Part shown: piece after piece, positions 12,640 through 22,925 of the stretch
How positions within the stretch are numbered: position 1 is the first letter of the stretch
Layout: every line of letters starts with the position of its first letter
Notes under the pieces: generated by a model
Databases searched by the model: none
Told to the model about the DNA's origin: nothing
Seen by the model: only the letters and a program-made list of their open reading frames with translations
Position numbers and translations under genes: made by a program
From: Callaeas wilsoni
Lineage: Eukaryota; Chordata; Aves; Passeriformes; Callaeidae
Reading direction: 5' to 3'
DNA length: 64,000 nt
Assembly (NCBI GenBank): GCA_013398955.1
Contig: VWPU01019389.1
Span: 19,482-83,481 of the forward strand

Positions 12640-13175
12640 TTCAAGAGTTAATAAAAACTTGGTTCTATTAGGAAGGCTTTCTTTTTGCAGCCCAGGTTTG
12701 TAGCAGCATAATTATGTTCAACTGCTGCTGTTTGAAAAGGGCAAACAGCATCTTAGGCACAGAACAATGAAATTACAGCTGAGATTTAGGTTAGCAAAAG
12801 CCGTCTTCTGCAGGCTTTTATGATTCATTATTTCCCATTAAATACAGTATTAGAAGTGTACACCAGATAGCTCATGGTTGCTGCGCTCAGAGCACATTAT
12901 CTATATTACACAGGTCTGGGGAGCAGAATTAGAAAACTTTGGGGGAATGAGCAATATGTGTTTGCTGATAGAAGTACCATATGGCTCATCTTCCTCAATT
13001 GCTTTCATTGCGACTCTGATGCTGGAGAAATTAAAGTTTTATTTGATGTGGCACAGCTTAATGAACTGTCTTCTGTTAGGAAAATTGAATATGTTTCCTG
13101 TTATTTGAGCACAGAGCCCTCATGGTTTTGGCTGATGAGGGATGCATTATGTATTGTTTATTTAGCATTTTGAAA
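12640..13175. promoter_or_regulatory. Candidate conserved non-coding element, about 530 bp
   Basis: A long uninterrupted stretch of complex, repeat-free, moderately AT-rich sequence with no microsatellite and evenly mixed words (TAATTATG, ATGATTCATTATTTCCC, GCTTAATGAACTG). Two overlapping forward open frames of 76 and 99 codons lie within it but have no recognisable domain, codon pattern or splice context. The texture resembles deeply conserved vertebrate non-coding elements. I could not align it, so conservation is inference. Confidence 0.4.
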
Positions 13176-14284
13176 ACAAAAGCAGATATTGGAGGTAAAA
13201 TTGATTACTGCAGGATGTGTTATATAATCACATTTTTCTCTCTTTAAATTATGGCCTTGCCTATTGTTTTTATGGCAGCATTTTTTGAGGGGGGGAGGGC
13301 GTCCCCTAATAAAAAAGGAGGGGTTGTTGAGGCAAAGTATATAATCACTGCTTTGTTTAAAAGCAGCGCTAGAACTTTTTAAGTTTAGGCAAGGACATGG
13401 GAAAATAAAAGAAGTGCACTGGTGCACTTACACATGTATTAACCTGCAGGCCCAGCGGCTGCCATGCTGTTGGTCTGGGGGTGCTCGAGGACTGTGTGTG
13501 CACTGGGCTGTGTCATTAGAAGAAGACTCATTTCTCCATCCTAGGTGGAGGACACAAAGAGGGAAACATCCAGAATTCAGGAACCGAATACCCTGAATTT
13601 CACATTCCTTAGTATGCCAGACAGAGTTAATGGCAAAATGTTAATACCTGTAGGGGAGGGGGTGAATATAGGTGGGGAGAATATAGAAAATTACTGGGAG
13701 GAGCAGGGCCCGTGTTACCAGGCACTGCAACATCACTCATTTATCTGGGGCAAGAAATAAGATATTGATGGAAAGATGGCTCTGATTAAAGGCAATGTGT
13801 GGGTTTGGCTTTGTTTTCTAGTGTAAGTAGACATGCACACACCAAGGATTATATACCCTACCCATGTCATTATTGATTGGCAGCAATAAGCCCAGTGATA
13901 GGGCCATGGGTGCTAACACTTCTTCTCACCAAAGGAGCAGAAAACTATATTTCAGCTCTGAAACTTGCAAAAAATTTAATATCTCTGAAGTATGTTATTC
14001 TTATTAATTCCACTTCTATTTGTTGGAAATCCTGCCCCATGACACCCTCTGACTTTTACTGTTATTCTCACCAGAAAAGGGAGGTGGGGATCAAGGAGCA
14101 GTGAGTGGAAGGTAAAAACTGCCTGTGATAACTCAGTGCTTTTCTCCTGCCCTCGTGCTGCTCTGACAAAAAGACAATTTGTCTTGTGTGCCCCACGATG
14201 TTTGAGGACTCTGGAAAACGTGCCTGTTAAACAAGCCCCACATAGAATCTAAATACCATCCATTAAAAGAGAAAGTCCCAACGT
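13176..14284. other. Unique non-coding sequence, no gene seen
   Basis: No gene, RNA or transposon recognised. A short G-rich run lies near 13290. Small open frames at 13.4-14.1 kb have no family resemblance. Confidence 0.55.
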
Positions 14285-14375
14285 GTTTATAGCAGCTGGC
14301 CAAGGCGCTCAGCCCTCGCCCCGGAAAAACTCCCATTGACGTCAGCGGGGCTTGTGCTTATGCAAAGAGTGCGGG
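14285..14375. repeat. Probable old interspersed repeat containing a perfect CRE palindrome
   Basis: The stretch around ACTCCCATTGACGTCAGCGG resembles the 'CTCCCATTGACTTCAGTGGGAG' core that recurs in old palindromic repeats of birds and reptiles. Here the centre reads TGACGTCA (14337-14344), a perfect cAMP-response-element palindrome, followed by ATGCAAAG (7 of 8 bases of an octamer site) near 14360. CpG density is locally raised. Repeat membership rests on memory of the family motif, and binding is inferred. Confidence 0.45.
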
Positions 14376-14639
14376 ATGCTGCTCTGCACCTTTGGAAAGA
14401 AAAGGAAAAAAAAAAAGAAAGAGTGATACTGGAAGGAGGATATTGCTCTTGCTCTTGAAAATGTCTCGGAGCAAAGTGGTTAGAGCAAAGCCTGTACAAA
14501 CAGTGACTATAAATATTTTCCATTCTGTATCACTCTTCAAACAGTTCCCTGCAGTAATTTCAGGTGAGTACAAAAATAAATAAATTATAGCATGAGGGGA
14601 AGAAGAAGAAACGAGAAAAGAAAAAAAAAAAATTACATT

Positions 14640-15440
14640 GCAATCGAAGCTCACAAAAGCTCAATTTCTTTCATTCGGATCTATTTCCCAGAGAAGAAAC
14701 GGGTGGGTTTTTATGAAAGGCTGCTCCATGACAGGAGCCTCCTTTGAGGAAGACCATTATGCATTGTTATCAGCATGGCGTAATTTGACTGTTGACAAAG
14801 TATCTGTGGCAGTGAGAATGAAAGCAGTTAGAAGTGTGTCGGGTTGTAATCAAGAAGATGCTTAGCTGTGCAACGCTGCATCTTGAGCAGATTTGAATCA
14901 ACATTGCCTTGAGGGGACACACACACACAGAGACATAGATACACACACATACCAAAAAAAAGTCCATTAATTTTTAGTGGGAAAATTAGAGTGGCACTTG
15001 ATGAAGTGAAATTTGACATGCGTTAATTGCTCCGCAGCTCTCCTAATTAAAGATTTTCAAATTCTTTTACTGCTGTCAGCTTGATGCCACATTGTCTTGC
15101 TGGACAAATAGTAAATCGCAAATTGGGTTGATCAAGAAGTTGGACTTGAAGATATTGGTCTTTAGCTTGTTTGCTGCTGATCATCATTTTCATAAGAGGG
15201 TTGAGGGTGTTGTGGCCTATGGAGGGCATTTGGGGAGAGAAAAACTACGATAAAATCCTTCTTGATAAATAGAGAATCAATGATTTAACAGAGCTTGTTT
15301 TAAAAAGATTAAAGCATGCAAGAAGTGGACAATAAAGCAGTGGAGTTGTAAATAAACCTTTAATCTTTGTTAAATCTATGTCTTGCATGAGATTTCAAAT
15401 ATGATTCTATTTTTAATAAAACAATTACATTCAGTTTATT
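14640..15440. promoter_or_regulatory. Candidate conserved non-coding region
   Basis: Complex AT-rich sequence without transposons, interrupted only by an imperfect CA repeat (14917-14950). Words such as GCGTTAATTGC, CTAATTAAAG and TTTTTAATAAAACAATTACATT are homeodomain-like. Open frames of 60-75 codons run in both directions with no resemblance to proteins. The regulatory reading is inference from texture and from its place between other such blocks. Confidence 0.35.
14917..14950. repeat. (CA)n imperfect microsatellite
   Basis: Two CA arrays (14917-14929 and about 14940-14949) are separated by GAGACATAGAT. Read directly. Confidence 0.85.
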
Positions 15441-15739
15441 TTTTCATGCACGTTGTTCATAGTGTGGTAGATGGAGGCAAGGGGTGGGGTTCAGGTTCCT
15501 GCATGCCTTTTGCCCTAACCTGAAAAGCAGCATAGCAAGACCATGTTTTATATCATAAACTAGTTATAAGGTTGTATGAGCACATACTTGTGCTGGTTCT
15601 GAAAGCATTATTTTGTATCTTTTGTTTTTGTTTTCTTCCTTCTCCCCATTCTGGTTCATGTCTCCTGTCCCTTAGCCTTTGAACCCCTCTTAATTCATTA
15701 ACATATTGAATTTTTTCAATTTTCCATTTTCTTGCAATA

Positions 15740-16140
15740 ACAATATTAATGCCAGGGCCAAGGCCTGATTGGAGCTAAATTACTTGTTACCTGCTGGCAT
15801 TTATTTATATGGCATTGAATTATAAAGCTTTGCTATTGTCATGCCTTGGGCGAATTGTTTATGACACCAGTAATAGGAGTAATTGTTATTGTTGAAATTA
15901 CCTGTCAGCTACCCATAGCAGTGGCCCTTGTCCCACTGACAAATAGTGACAGGGGAGAGGGATCCTCCGCACGTCCTCCTGATGACTTCTCCTCTGATAA
16001 TAAGGAGTGCAGGGCCTCTGATAATTTGCCTGTCACTGTTGAGTGCAGCTCAGAGAGAGTTGGCCAAATTGTTGTCATTCACTTTGACAAAGACAGCAAA
16101 ACGCTCTGGAGCAGGAGGAGGATTATCAAAATAAATGAAA
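15740..16140. promoter_or_regulatory. Candidate enhancer with a dense TGACA/TGTCA cluster
   Basis: Eight TGACA/TGTCA words start at 15837, 15862, 15903, 15937, 15947, 16031, 16073 and 16085. That is about fifteen-fold above random expectation for 254 bp on two strands. TGACA, extended to TGACAG in some copies (15902-15907 region and 15947-15952), is the core bound by TALE homeodomain proteins of the MEIS, PREP/PKNOX and TGIF groups. An 11-bp word CCTCTGATAAT is also repeated (15990 and 16014). A 139-codon open frame crosses the block but has no recognisable domain and ends in low-complexity F/G/V residues, so I do not call it a gene. The binding assignment is inference. Confidence 0.5.
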
Positions 16141-17199
16141 GCCCTCACACGTCCTTTGTTTTGGGTTTTTTTGGGGGTTGGGTTTTTTTCCTCCCCATTG
16201 CCATTTGCCTGCCTTTATGCCAGAGCTGTAAAAATGGGGATATGTTCCTTAGCAGGGCAACTTAAGAGTCAACACAGGGTAGAGGGGAATGACACAAGGG
16301 CTTGTGCAATTTGCGTGCTGTTTGCCTGAAACATTTTGATTTCTAAATATAAATTAAATTCTTTATGGATTTTTTGGGGGTTTTGTTTAGGTTTTTTTTT
16401 TAGCCTAAGGCTGTCTGTGTTTTGGCAATTACCAACTGTCATTGCAAGAGAAAGGGTGATGTTTCTGTTGCATGGATTTGATTTTATTTGATTATTTATT
16501 CTGTTATTTTTCAGTCAGCAGCATTTCTTTCAGCTCTCCTCTTGCTCTCATGCCCAGCCCTGTGAAACATGTCCAGTGCAGCAATCATTGTTACCCCATG
16601 CCCAGGGCTGCTGGAAGCAGCTCTGCTCCTTCTCCAGTATCTGCAGCTTTTTGCCCCCCTAATCTATTGCAATAGCAGCCAAATATCTTCACCAAAAATA
16701 TTATTTCCCTTAGGAAAGGAGGTTCTGCCACTGATAAGCCAAGCAGAGGTCTGTTTGCTGCTGTGAAGGAGCTTCATGAAGAAGCGATGTTATTTGTCAG
16801 AGCCTATCTATTTATAAAAAAAAAAAAAAAAAAATTACAAAAACTCCCTCTTTACGTCCTGTGACTGGTGCGCACGGGAGGACGCCCACGCTCGGTGGAG
16901 ACTTGCTGCCAATCACACCCTGACACTGCTGAAAAAGGGAGATATTTTACACCATCACAGCAGCCAGGCTGCATCAGGGATGCTCAAAGCGCAGGTTTGG
17001 GGTGAGCACGTTACACCCTGCCTGATCCAGAGTCATCCACCCCTCATCCTTCACATCTCATCCTATAATAGCAATAATTTCCCCTTTATTGGTCTTTACA
17101 CTCAGGTAATGACTACCTGGGGCACAAAGCACCTCAGGGGCTGCTTTAGGCCCTTCGCCCCCAGTAGCCAGTCCTTAATTGATCAGTAAAACCTCCCAC
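16141..17199. other. Unique sequence with poly(A) run and small CpG patch
   Basis: No gene recognised. An A19 run (16816-16834) is followed by a short stretch (16853-16893) with six CpGs, unusual against the CpG-poor background. T-rich runs occur at 16160-16190 and 16370-16400. The A run could mark an old retroposed insertion, but no source gene is recognisable. Confidence 0.5.
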
Positions 17200-18060
17200 T
17201 GAGTCACTGATGCATCATGTTATTTGCTGTAACAATGAGGTTTGGTCCACATAAATACCTGTGGGCACCACGTCACCCCTCGATTTGCTCCCTGAAGGAG
17301 GAGGTCTGAATTCCTGCTACCAAGAATTTTCATCAGCGGCAAATAAATCTGCCAAATTCAACTCTTTCATTTGTAACCATTGGGCTCAAACGCATAATTT
17401 AGCCAAATTATCAGCTGCCTCCATCTTCCCAGGGAACGAGTGCAAACAACGTTTTAGGAACAGACATCTAAATTTAGTAGGGTTTTGAATAATTGATAGG
17501 CTGGTGTGACAGAAGATAGAAACTTATGTTTCTAATCATCCCAAAGCATTTCTCGTTCCTCCCACCCCCAAAATGAAGTCGCTTTGTTTTCAGTTAAATA
17601 TAGGGAAGATGTCCACTTAACAAGTATAAAATTGTGATAGCATTAAGAGGTTATCCGTGGTACTAAAAAGCGGGGAACATGCCTGAGAATGTGATCTGTA
17701 AGGCAGATAATTTTTAAAGATGGAACTTGTCCTTGCTTTGTCTGGGGAGAGGCATGTTAGTGATCCCAGAAGGGGAGAATAAAAAATATAACACACATTT
17801 CCAACTGAAGATATTTAAAATGTGTAATGTATTTCGGCATGTTACTGTAAGCTGCTGTTTGATGTTTTTCCTATAAAGCCTAAATTAAGCATCCTAGATA
17901 TGGTTGTGAATCTTTTGCTCCTAGCTGCATCAAAAAACAAAATACATTTTAAATGGCTGTATTACCAATATACTGGTAGACTTTAACATACAAGCATAAT
18001 CATCTTCCCTCTATTTTCTTTCTCTGTTCCTAAACAAAGTCCCAGCGTCAAAAAGCCCAC

Positions 18061-18092
18061 CTTTACATTTCAAGCTCATTTGAAATGTAAAG
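18061..18092. repeat. Perfect 13-bp inverted repeat
   Basis: CTTTACATTTCAA (18061-18073) and its exact reverse complement (18080-18092) flank a six-base centre, GCTCAT. Each arm contains TTTACA/TGTAAA, a forkhead-like half word. The arms are too short for a microRNA precursor. A paired, inverted protein-binding site is one reading; chance for an arm this long in 64 kb is low but not negligible. Confidence 0.8.
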
Positions 18093-18325
18093 TTTTAGCA
18101 AATAAGCGATGGCTTATGGAGCTGCATCGCCGCTGTGACTGGCAGCAAATTCCTTTTTCTCCCTCCCCTCAGTGTAAGGGGTTTGAAATACTCATCAGTG
18201 TCAAAAGAAACTGCGCAGATCACTGCTGCTCTAAATAAGGCAGAGCAATGTTGAGAAAAAAACTGCCCCCCCAAAGAAAACAAAAAAAAAATCACTCAAT
18301 GGATTAAAATGGCATTTCTGTCCCA

Positions 18326-18350
18326 TGTCAGTCTGAATGACAAAGTGTCA
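18326..18350. promoter_or_regulatory. Three TGTCA/TGACA words in 25 bp
   Basis: TGTCA at 18326-18330, TGACA at 18338-18342 and TGTCA at 18346-18350 lie in alternating orientation. They are the same core words as the cluster at 15.84-16.09 kb and match the TALE-homeodomain core. The sites are visible; occupancy is inferred. Confidence 0.4.
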
Positions 18351-19520
18351 TGTTTTACATCATTTCAGAAAGATATTCTTCAAACAAATTCAGCATATAA
18401 ACAGGCAGCGGGTTTTTGTTTGAAACATTTCAGATCAAAAGTTAAGGGAAGAACAATTAATATTGCCTATTAAAATCGCTGTTATTGTTACAGATACATT
18501 TTGTGGTTACTGACTATAAATAAAAGCAAAGGAACAGAGCCACAGTTTCTCACCACTGAAGATAGAAAAAGGCAATTTCCAGCTTTTTCTGTTTTGGTTT
18601 TTTTTTTTCCCTCAAAGTTGCTCTTAAATGTGTTTGCTGAATAAACAGGATTAACTGTATTTAAAACAAGAGATAAAGAACAGCTTTTTATTACGCTGAA
18701 CAGTCTGCAGTGTTTCCAGGCTCCTCTGAATGCACTTCGTGCCTCGAACAAAATGTTCATATTTTACCTTTTTTAATGACACTGTATAGAACAAGCAAAA
18801 TATTTTTGTAATAATACAAATATAGAATCAATGGGGAACGGTAAAAAAAGAGCATTTTTACCATTTCTGCTTCTGGCCAAATGCCGGAGTGGGGTTTTTT
18901 TTTCCACTTTCTTTCTTTTTGCTTTTGTCTTTGTTTTTGTTTTTGTTTGCAGTTTTGCAGCAGGATGAGAAACCAGGAAGGAAAGTATTCCTGCTGCTGA
19001 AGGGGCTTTCCCTTTTCCTTTGGCCGCAAAAACTCACCGAGTGCTGTTAAAACAGAACTAATGGCAAGAGCGCGATCCGGAGAGCCAGCCTGCTATCAGC
19101 TGCATTTCAATGGAGGCTTTCTCAAAAAATAGGTACAAAGAAAAGAATTTAGACAAATTTGCCTCTTAACCTTTAAAGATTTCCTGCCTATTCCAGTATG
19201 TCCTTTATTACATTAATTTTTTATTTAAATTACACCATTAACTGGATATGAATTTATCAAGAATACATATATTGATTTATAAAACAGTATCATTAATTAT
19301 TATAATAGCTAGATGTAGCTGATATTACAAAGCCATTTAAAGGTTTTTAATATAACTTGGACATACATAGATAGATAGACATTATGGACAAGACTACAAT
19401 TTAAACTGGCTACCAGCAGTTAATGAAATCCTTGATTTATCTTCTCATTTAGAGATTGATTATGTTGTTGCTTTGTAAAACTATTTATTTTATGCCATTT
19501 TTCAAAGGATGTCTCAATAA

Positions 19521-22500
19521 AAGGAAAAGATAAATAAAACATCCAGCCAAGTTCCAAAGCATATTTGGTTTTATATTTTCTTTTCTAATGCTGCAGCTAT
19601 TAATGTATTACTAGTTTGGAGACTTGTCACCTTTACAGAGAATTGGCTTTCTTGATAGTAGCTGTGTTTGCACATGCACAATTTTCTATATTTGGATTAA
19701 AAAAAAAAAAGACGATGTCTTCCCAACAACATTGTGCTTATTTCCTTGAACCAAAACCCAACAAAATGCCTTTCTGGCATAGATTTCTTAGGCATTTTTT
19801 TTGTTTAAGCTGTGGAAAAATGGGACTTACCCTAGTGCTGCAAAGCAGTCAGTCATGGAGAACATTTTGATTTAAAATGCAATCTGACGAGAAGAAAAAG
19901 AAAGGGAAAAAAAAAAAAGAGACGGAATGATATAAACAAACAGTACAGCACTTTCAAGTTCCTCCTAAAATGTTCCTAGCTTAACTAATACATTGGAAGT
20001 TTAAATCTTTACACATTGTTCTTGAGGGGCTATGTCTCTTGACTCTTTATTTATATCACTTATTCTTGTCTGGCAACATATGTTACCGATTTATTACAGT
20101 ATTTTTTTACTGTTAGCCAGACAAATGTAAGGCTAGCTAAAGAAGGGTAGTTGCATCTGATGAGTTTAACAATTGCAGGGCATCCTTTAGGGGTAGCCAA
20201 TAGGCTCTTTTGAAGCTATAATACTCACCATTAACCATTTTCATGCTGACATATTTTTATAATCGAAGTTGGTGCTTTCCCTCATGTCAGCCTCTTTTGT
20301 ATTCAATGGCTTCACAGGCCAAGCAGTGTGGCTCAGTGGTTCAAGCCAAGGTTTTTGTAGATGTCTCAAACCACACTCTTATATCTTGGCATCTGAATCT
20401 GCATAGTGTTCCCCCCACAACTGAATAAAGACACAGAGAAAATAATACATTTTTTAAAAATCTAATTCTGTAATCCATGACAAATGCAAGCAAATCCTAA
20501 GCATAGACAGTCAGATTTCTCAGTGCCATTACTGACACCAAAAGGTAACAGAGAGGAAGACTTTTCCCTCCAAAGCAATCTCCTCCAAACTCTTATTTTA
20601 AATGGATGCACCAACATCAGAGGGGGAAGTTGCAAGGACAGACAGTGAGCTGGATGCCACATTTTGCACATTATGTTTTTAGGTGACCCATTCTGGAGCA
20701 AGATCTCAAACTCTCCCCACCTTTTCCTTCCTACTCAGTCTCTGTCATATCACCTTGTTCAATGGTAGCATCTTCCTCCAGGTCCTCTGAAAATTTTACC
20801 TCTGTGTCTTGTTTCACTGTTAGAGCCCCATCTTGAACTTCTAGGAGTCAACAGGTTTGTATAAGCCATGGAATCATAATTCCTAATATATCCCACAATT
20901 TCCAGCCTTTTGGTGCCAGATCAGACCATTACACCTGTCAGCAAATCCTACCGTATATGAGACACTCAGTGTGAGATGCTCAAGAGCCCTCCTCCCAAAG
21001 GATCACAGAGTAGATGGTAGGGCACACTCTGAATTTTCTGCTGCTCAGAATTCAGTCAGATTTTTAGGATTTTTCAGCTCCAAAAAGTTGGGTTAAATTT
21101 CCCTTGCATCTTCAGGGAATGCAGGAAGAGGCTGTGTAAGCTAACATGGGGCCACAGGACCTGAGTAGTGATGATCTATGGGGAAAAAAGGTAGAGTGAG
21201 CAGACTTTTGGGTGGGAAAGGAGGTGTTTCAGGTAGAATAAACACAAGAATTGCAATTAAATTTGTTGGACTTCCTTGAAGGGAGAGATTGAAAGTGTAT
21301 CAGGACATGTCTCCTGATAGCACTAGGTGGTCCTTGACAAATGCCCCACAATATAGTTTTAGCTGGGAGGAGAGCAAGTGCTCCCATGGGTTTTTTGTTT
21401 TGACTTATTGACGGTTCAGTTGTTGTGGGCTAATTTGTTTGATTTTTAAATTTTTAAAAATTATCAAAATTTGCCTCTACTTGTTGTAGGGGGTTTTGGG
21501 GACTTCCTAAAGTAGGTCTGAGTTCAGCACTATGCAAAAAACTTGCATGGAAATAAAGATTTTCCTTTCTTTTCATTTTTCTATCAAGAAGGTAGCTTAA
21601 CTTTTACTCTGGGTTGGGTTTTTTTTCAAACTGCAATTTAATTATATTTGGATGCCCTCCTAAAACAATTTGCAAACCCCAAACGAACCTTTGGAGACAA
21701 GTCTCATCCTCCTGAATGCCAAGGGCACAGTGAAAAAGGCTGCAGGCAAAATGATCACACCAGGACTCCTAGATTTAAGGGTTTGAAGTCTTGGCTTTTG
21801 CCATTCCTCCAGAAAGGTTTTACTTAGGCAGATGTCATCAGTGTCCTGGGCAAATATTTGGTGGCAATACCAAAGCTTGGAACATATGGATAAATACTTA
21901 TTTACTTTTGTATTTTAAGGACATTGACAACAACTTCAAAATTAAGCTGATAGCCTCCCTTAAATTTGTTTATTCCACTCAAAACCTTATTTTTTGGCTG
22001 CAGAGGGAGGGACGAGGAGCGTGACTTGTTCTCTCAATCACTCTCTTTCTGTTTTGTCCATCACCTTGGTTTCTTTCCCCTGTTTTTGACCTGCACTTTT
22101 TCTGGATCAGACACTGGCAGGTTGAGAGGTAATAAGAACCAGATGGACATAGTACAGAAATTGCCCAAATGGGTACGAGAATGTGGGGAGCTGTCAGGCA
22201 TGGAGAGAAGCTGGAATTTTTCAGCAATAAAATGGGATTTATCGCCACTCTACCACAGTCATTGCCGACAACCGTTTACCTTGACAGAAACCCCATTCCA
22301 ATAGGCCATACCAATGCAGATTTTTTTTGGTTTTTTTTTTTTTTTCCAAGGAGTGATGATTGGTATTTGTTCTAAGGCTCAAATGGCCTGCACTAAAGGT
22401 GAAGCATTAGGCCAAAGTCCTGTATTCCCTACTGAGGCAAATGAACCTGCTAAAATAAGTTCCTTCCACAATAGCTGTGTAATTGAAACCAGAAAGTGAG

Positions 22501-22902
22501 AGAATTTGATAAATTGCTTGACCCTGAAGGAATGTTAAGGTCATAAATTTTCATTGCTTTTTTTTTTTGCTTCTTTTTTAGGAAAAAAAGCTCTTTTATA
22601 TATATATAGGTAGATAGATATATTATGTTTAGTATTTGTCTCTGAATTCCAGCTAACTTCCAGATCATTAGCCGTTACTTTGCCATCCTCTCCCCACAGG
22701 AAACTACTAGAAGGTTTACAGCATTCCTACCTACAACTTCCTAGGAGGGCTGAAGGACACAAAATACCCACAAATGGCAGCTACATAAAGAATAAACAAC
22801 TCAAAATTGGGAGGTTAGCAAGTGCAATCCCTTTAGAAAGACAAAATAAACAACATAAAAAACACAGACATACTGTACTTGAAGAGTGCTGGAGTAAAAA
22901 AA
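19521..22902. other. Unique non-coding sequence, no gene seen
   Basis: No gene, RNA or transposon is recognised. There are T runs near 22321 and 22560, a short (TA)n at 22597-22608, and an isolated tRNA A-box-like word at 20329-20339 without a B box. Open frames up to 112 codons at 21.9-22.3 kb overlap in several frames and both strands and show no domain. Confidence 0.55.
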
Positions 22903-22925
22903 AGCCTGTAAATCATTTACAGGCT
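22903..22925. repeat. Perfect 23-bp palindrome
   Basis: AGCCTGTAAAT (22903-22913), a single central C (22914) and the exact reverse complement (22915-22925). The arms hold TGTAAAT and ATTTACA, forkhead-like half words facing each other. Eleven perfectly matched base pairs around one base are rare by chance in 64 kb. The function is unknown. Confidence 0.85.

Larger units (their letters stand above)
17200..19520. promoter_or_regulatory. Cluster of AT-rich regulatory-looking sequence
   Basis: Mostly repeat-free, complex AT-rich DNA with abundant ATTA/TAAT and TTTGAT-type words. It contains a perfect 13-bp inverted repeat (18061-18092) and a triple TGTCA/TGACA word (18326-18350), each listed separately, plus a T/TTTTTG-rich tract near 18897-18950. 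No coding frame is convincing. The texture is that of a gene-desert enhancer cluster; individual boundaries cannot be set from one sequence. Confidence 0.3.

Noticed and set aside
12874..13173. 99-codon and overlapping 76-codon frames
   Set aside because: Two different frames are open over the same block, neither with a domain; more likely a non-coding conserved element.
15846..16265. 139-codon plus-strand open frame
   Set aside because: It covers the TGACA cluster and ends in low-complexity residues derived from a T/G-rich tract; no domain is recognisable. The cluster itself explains why the block stands out.
20329..20339. Perfect tRNA A-box word TGGCTCAGTGG
   Set aside because: No acceptable B box lies 30-60 bp downstream and no cloverleaf could be drawn, so neither a tRNA gene nor a SINE head is supported.
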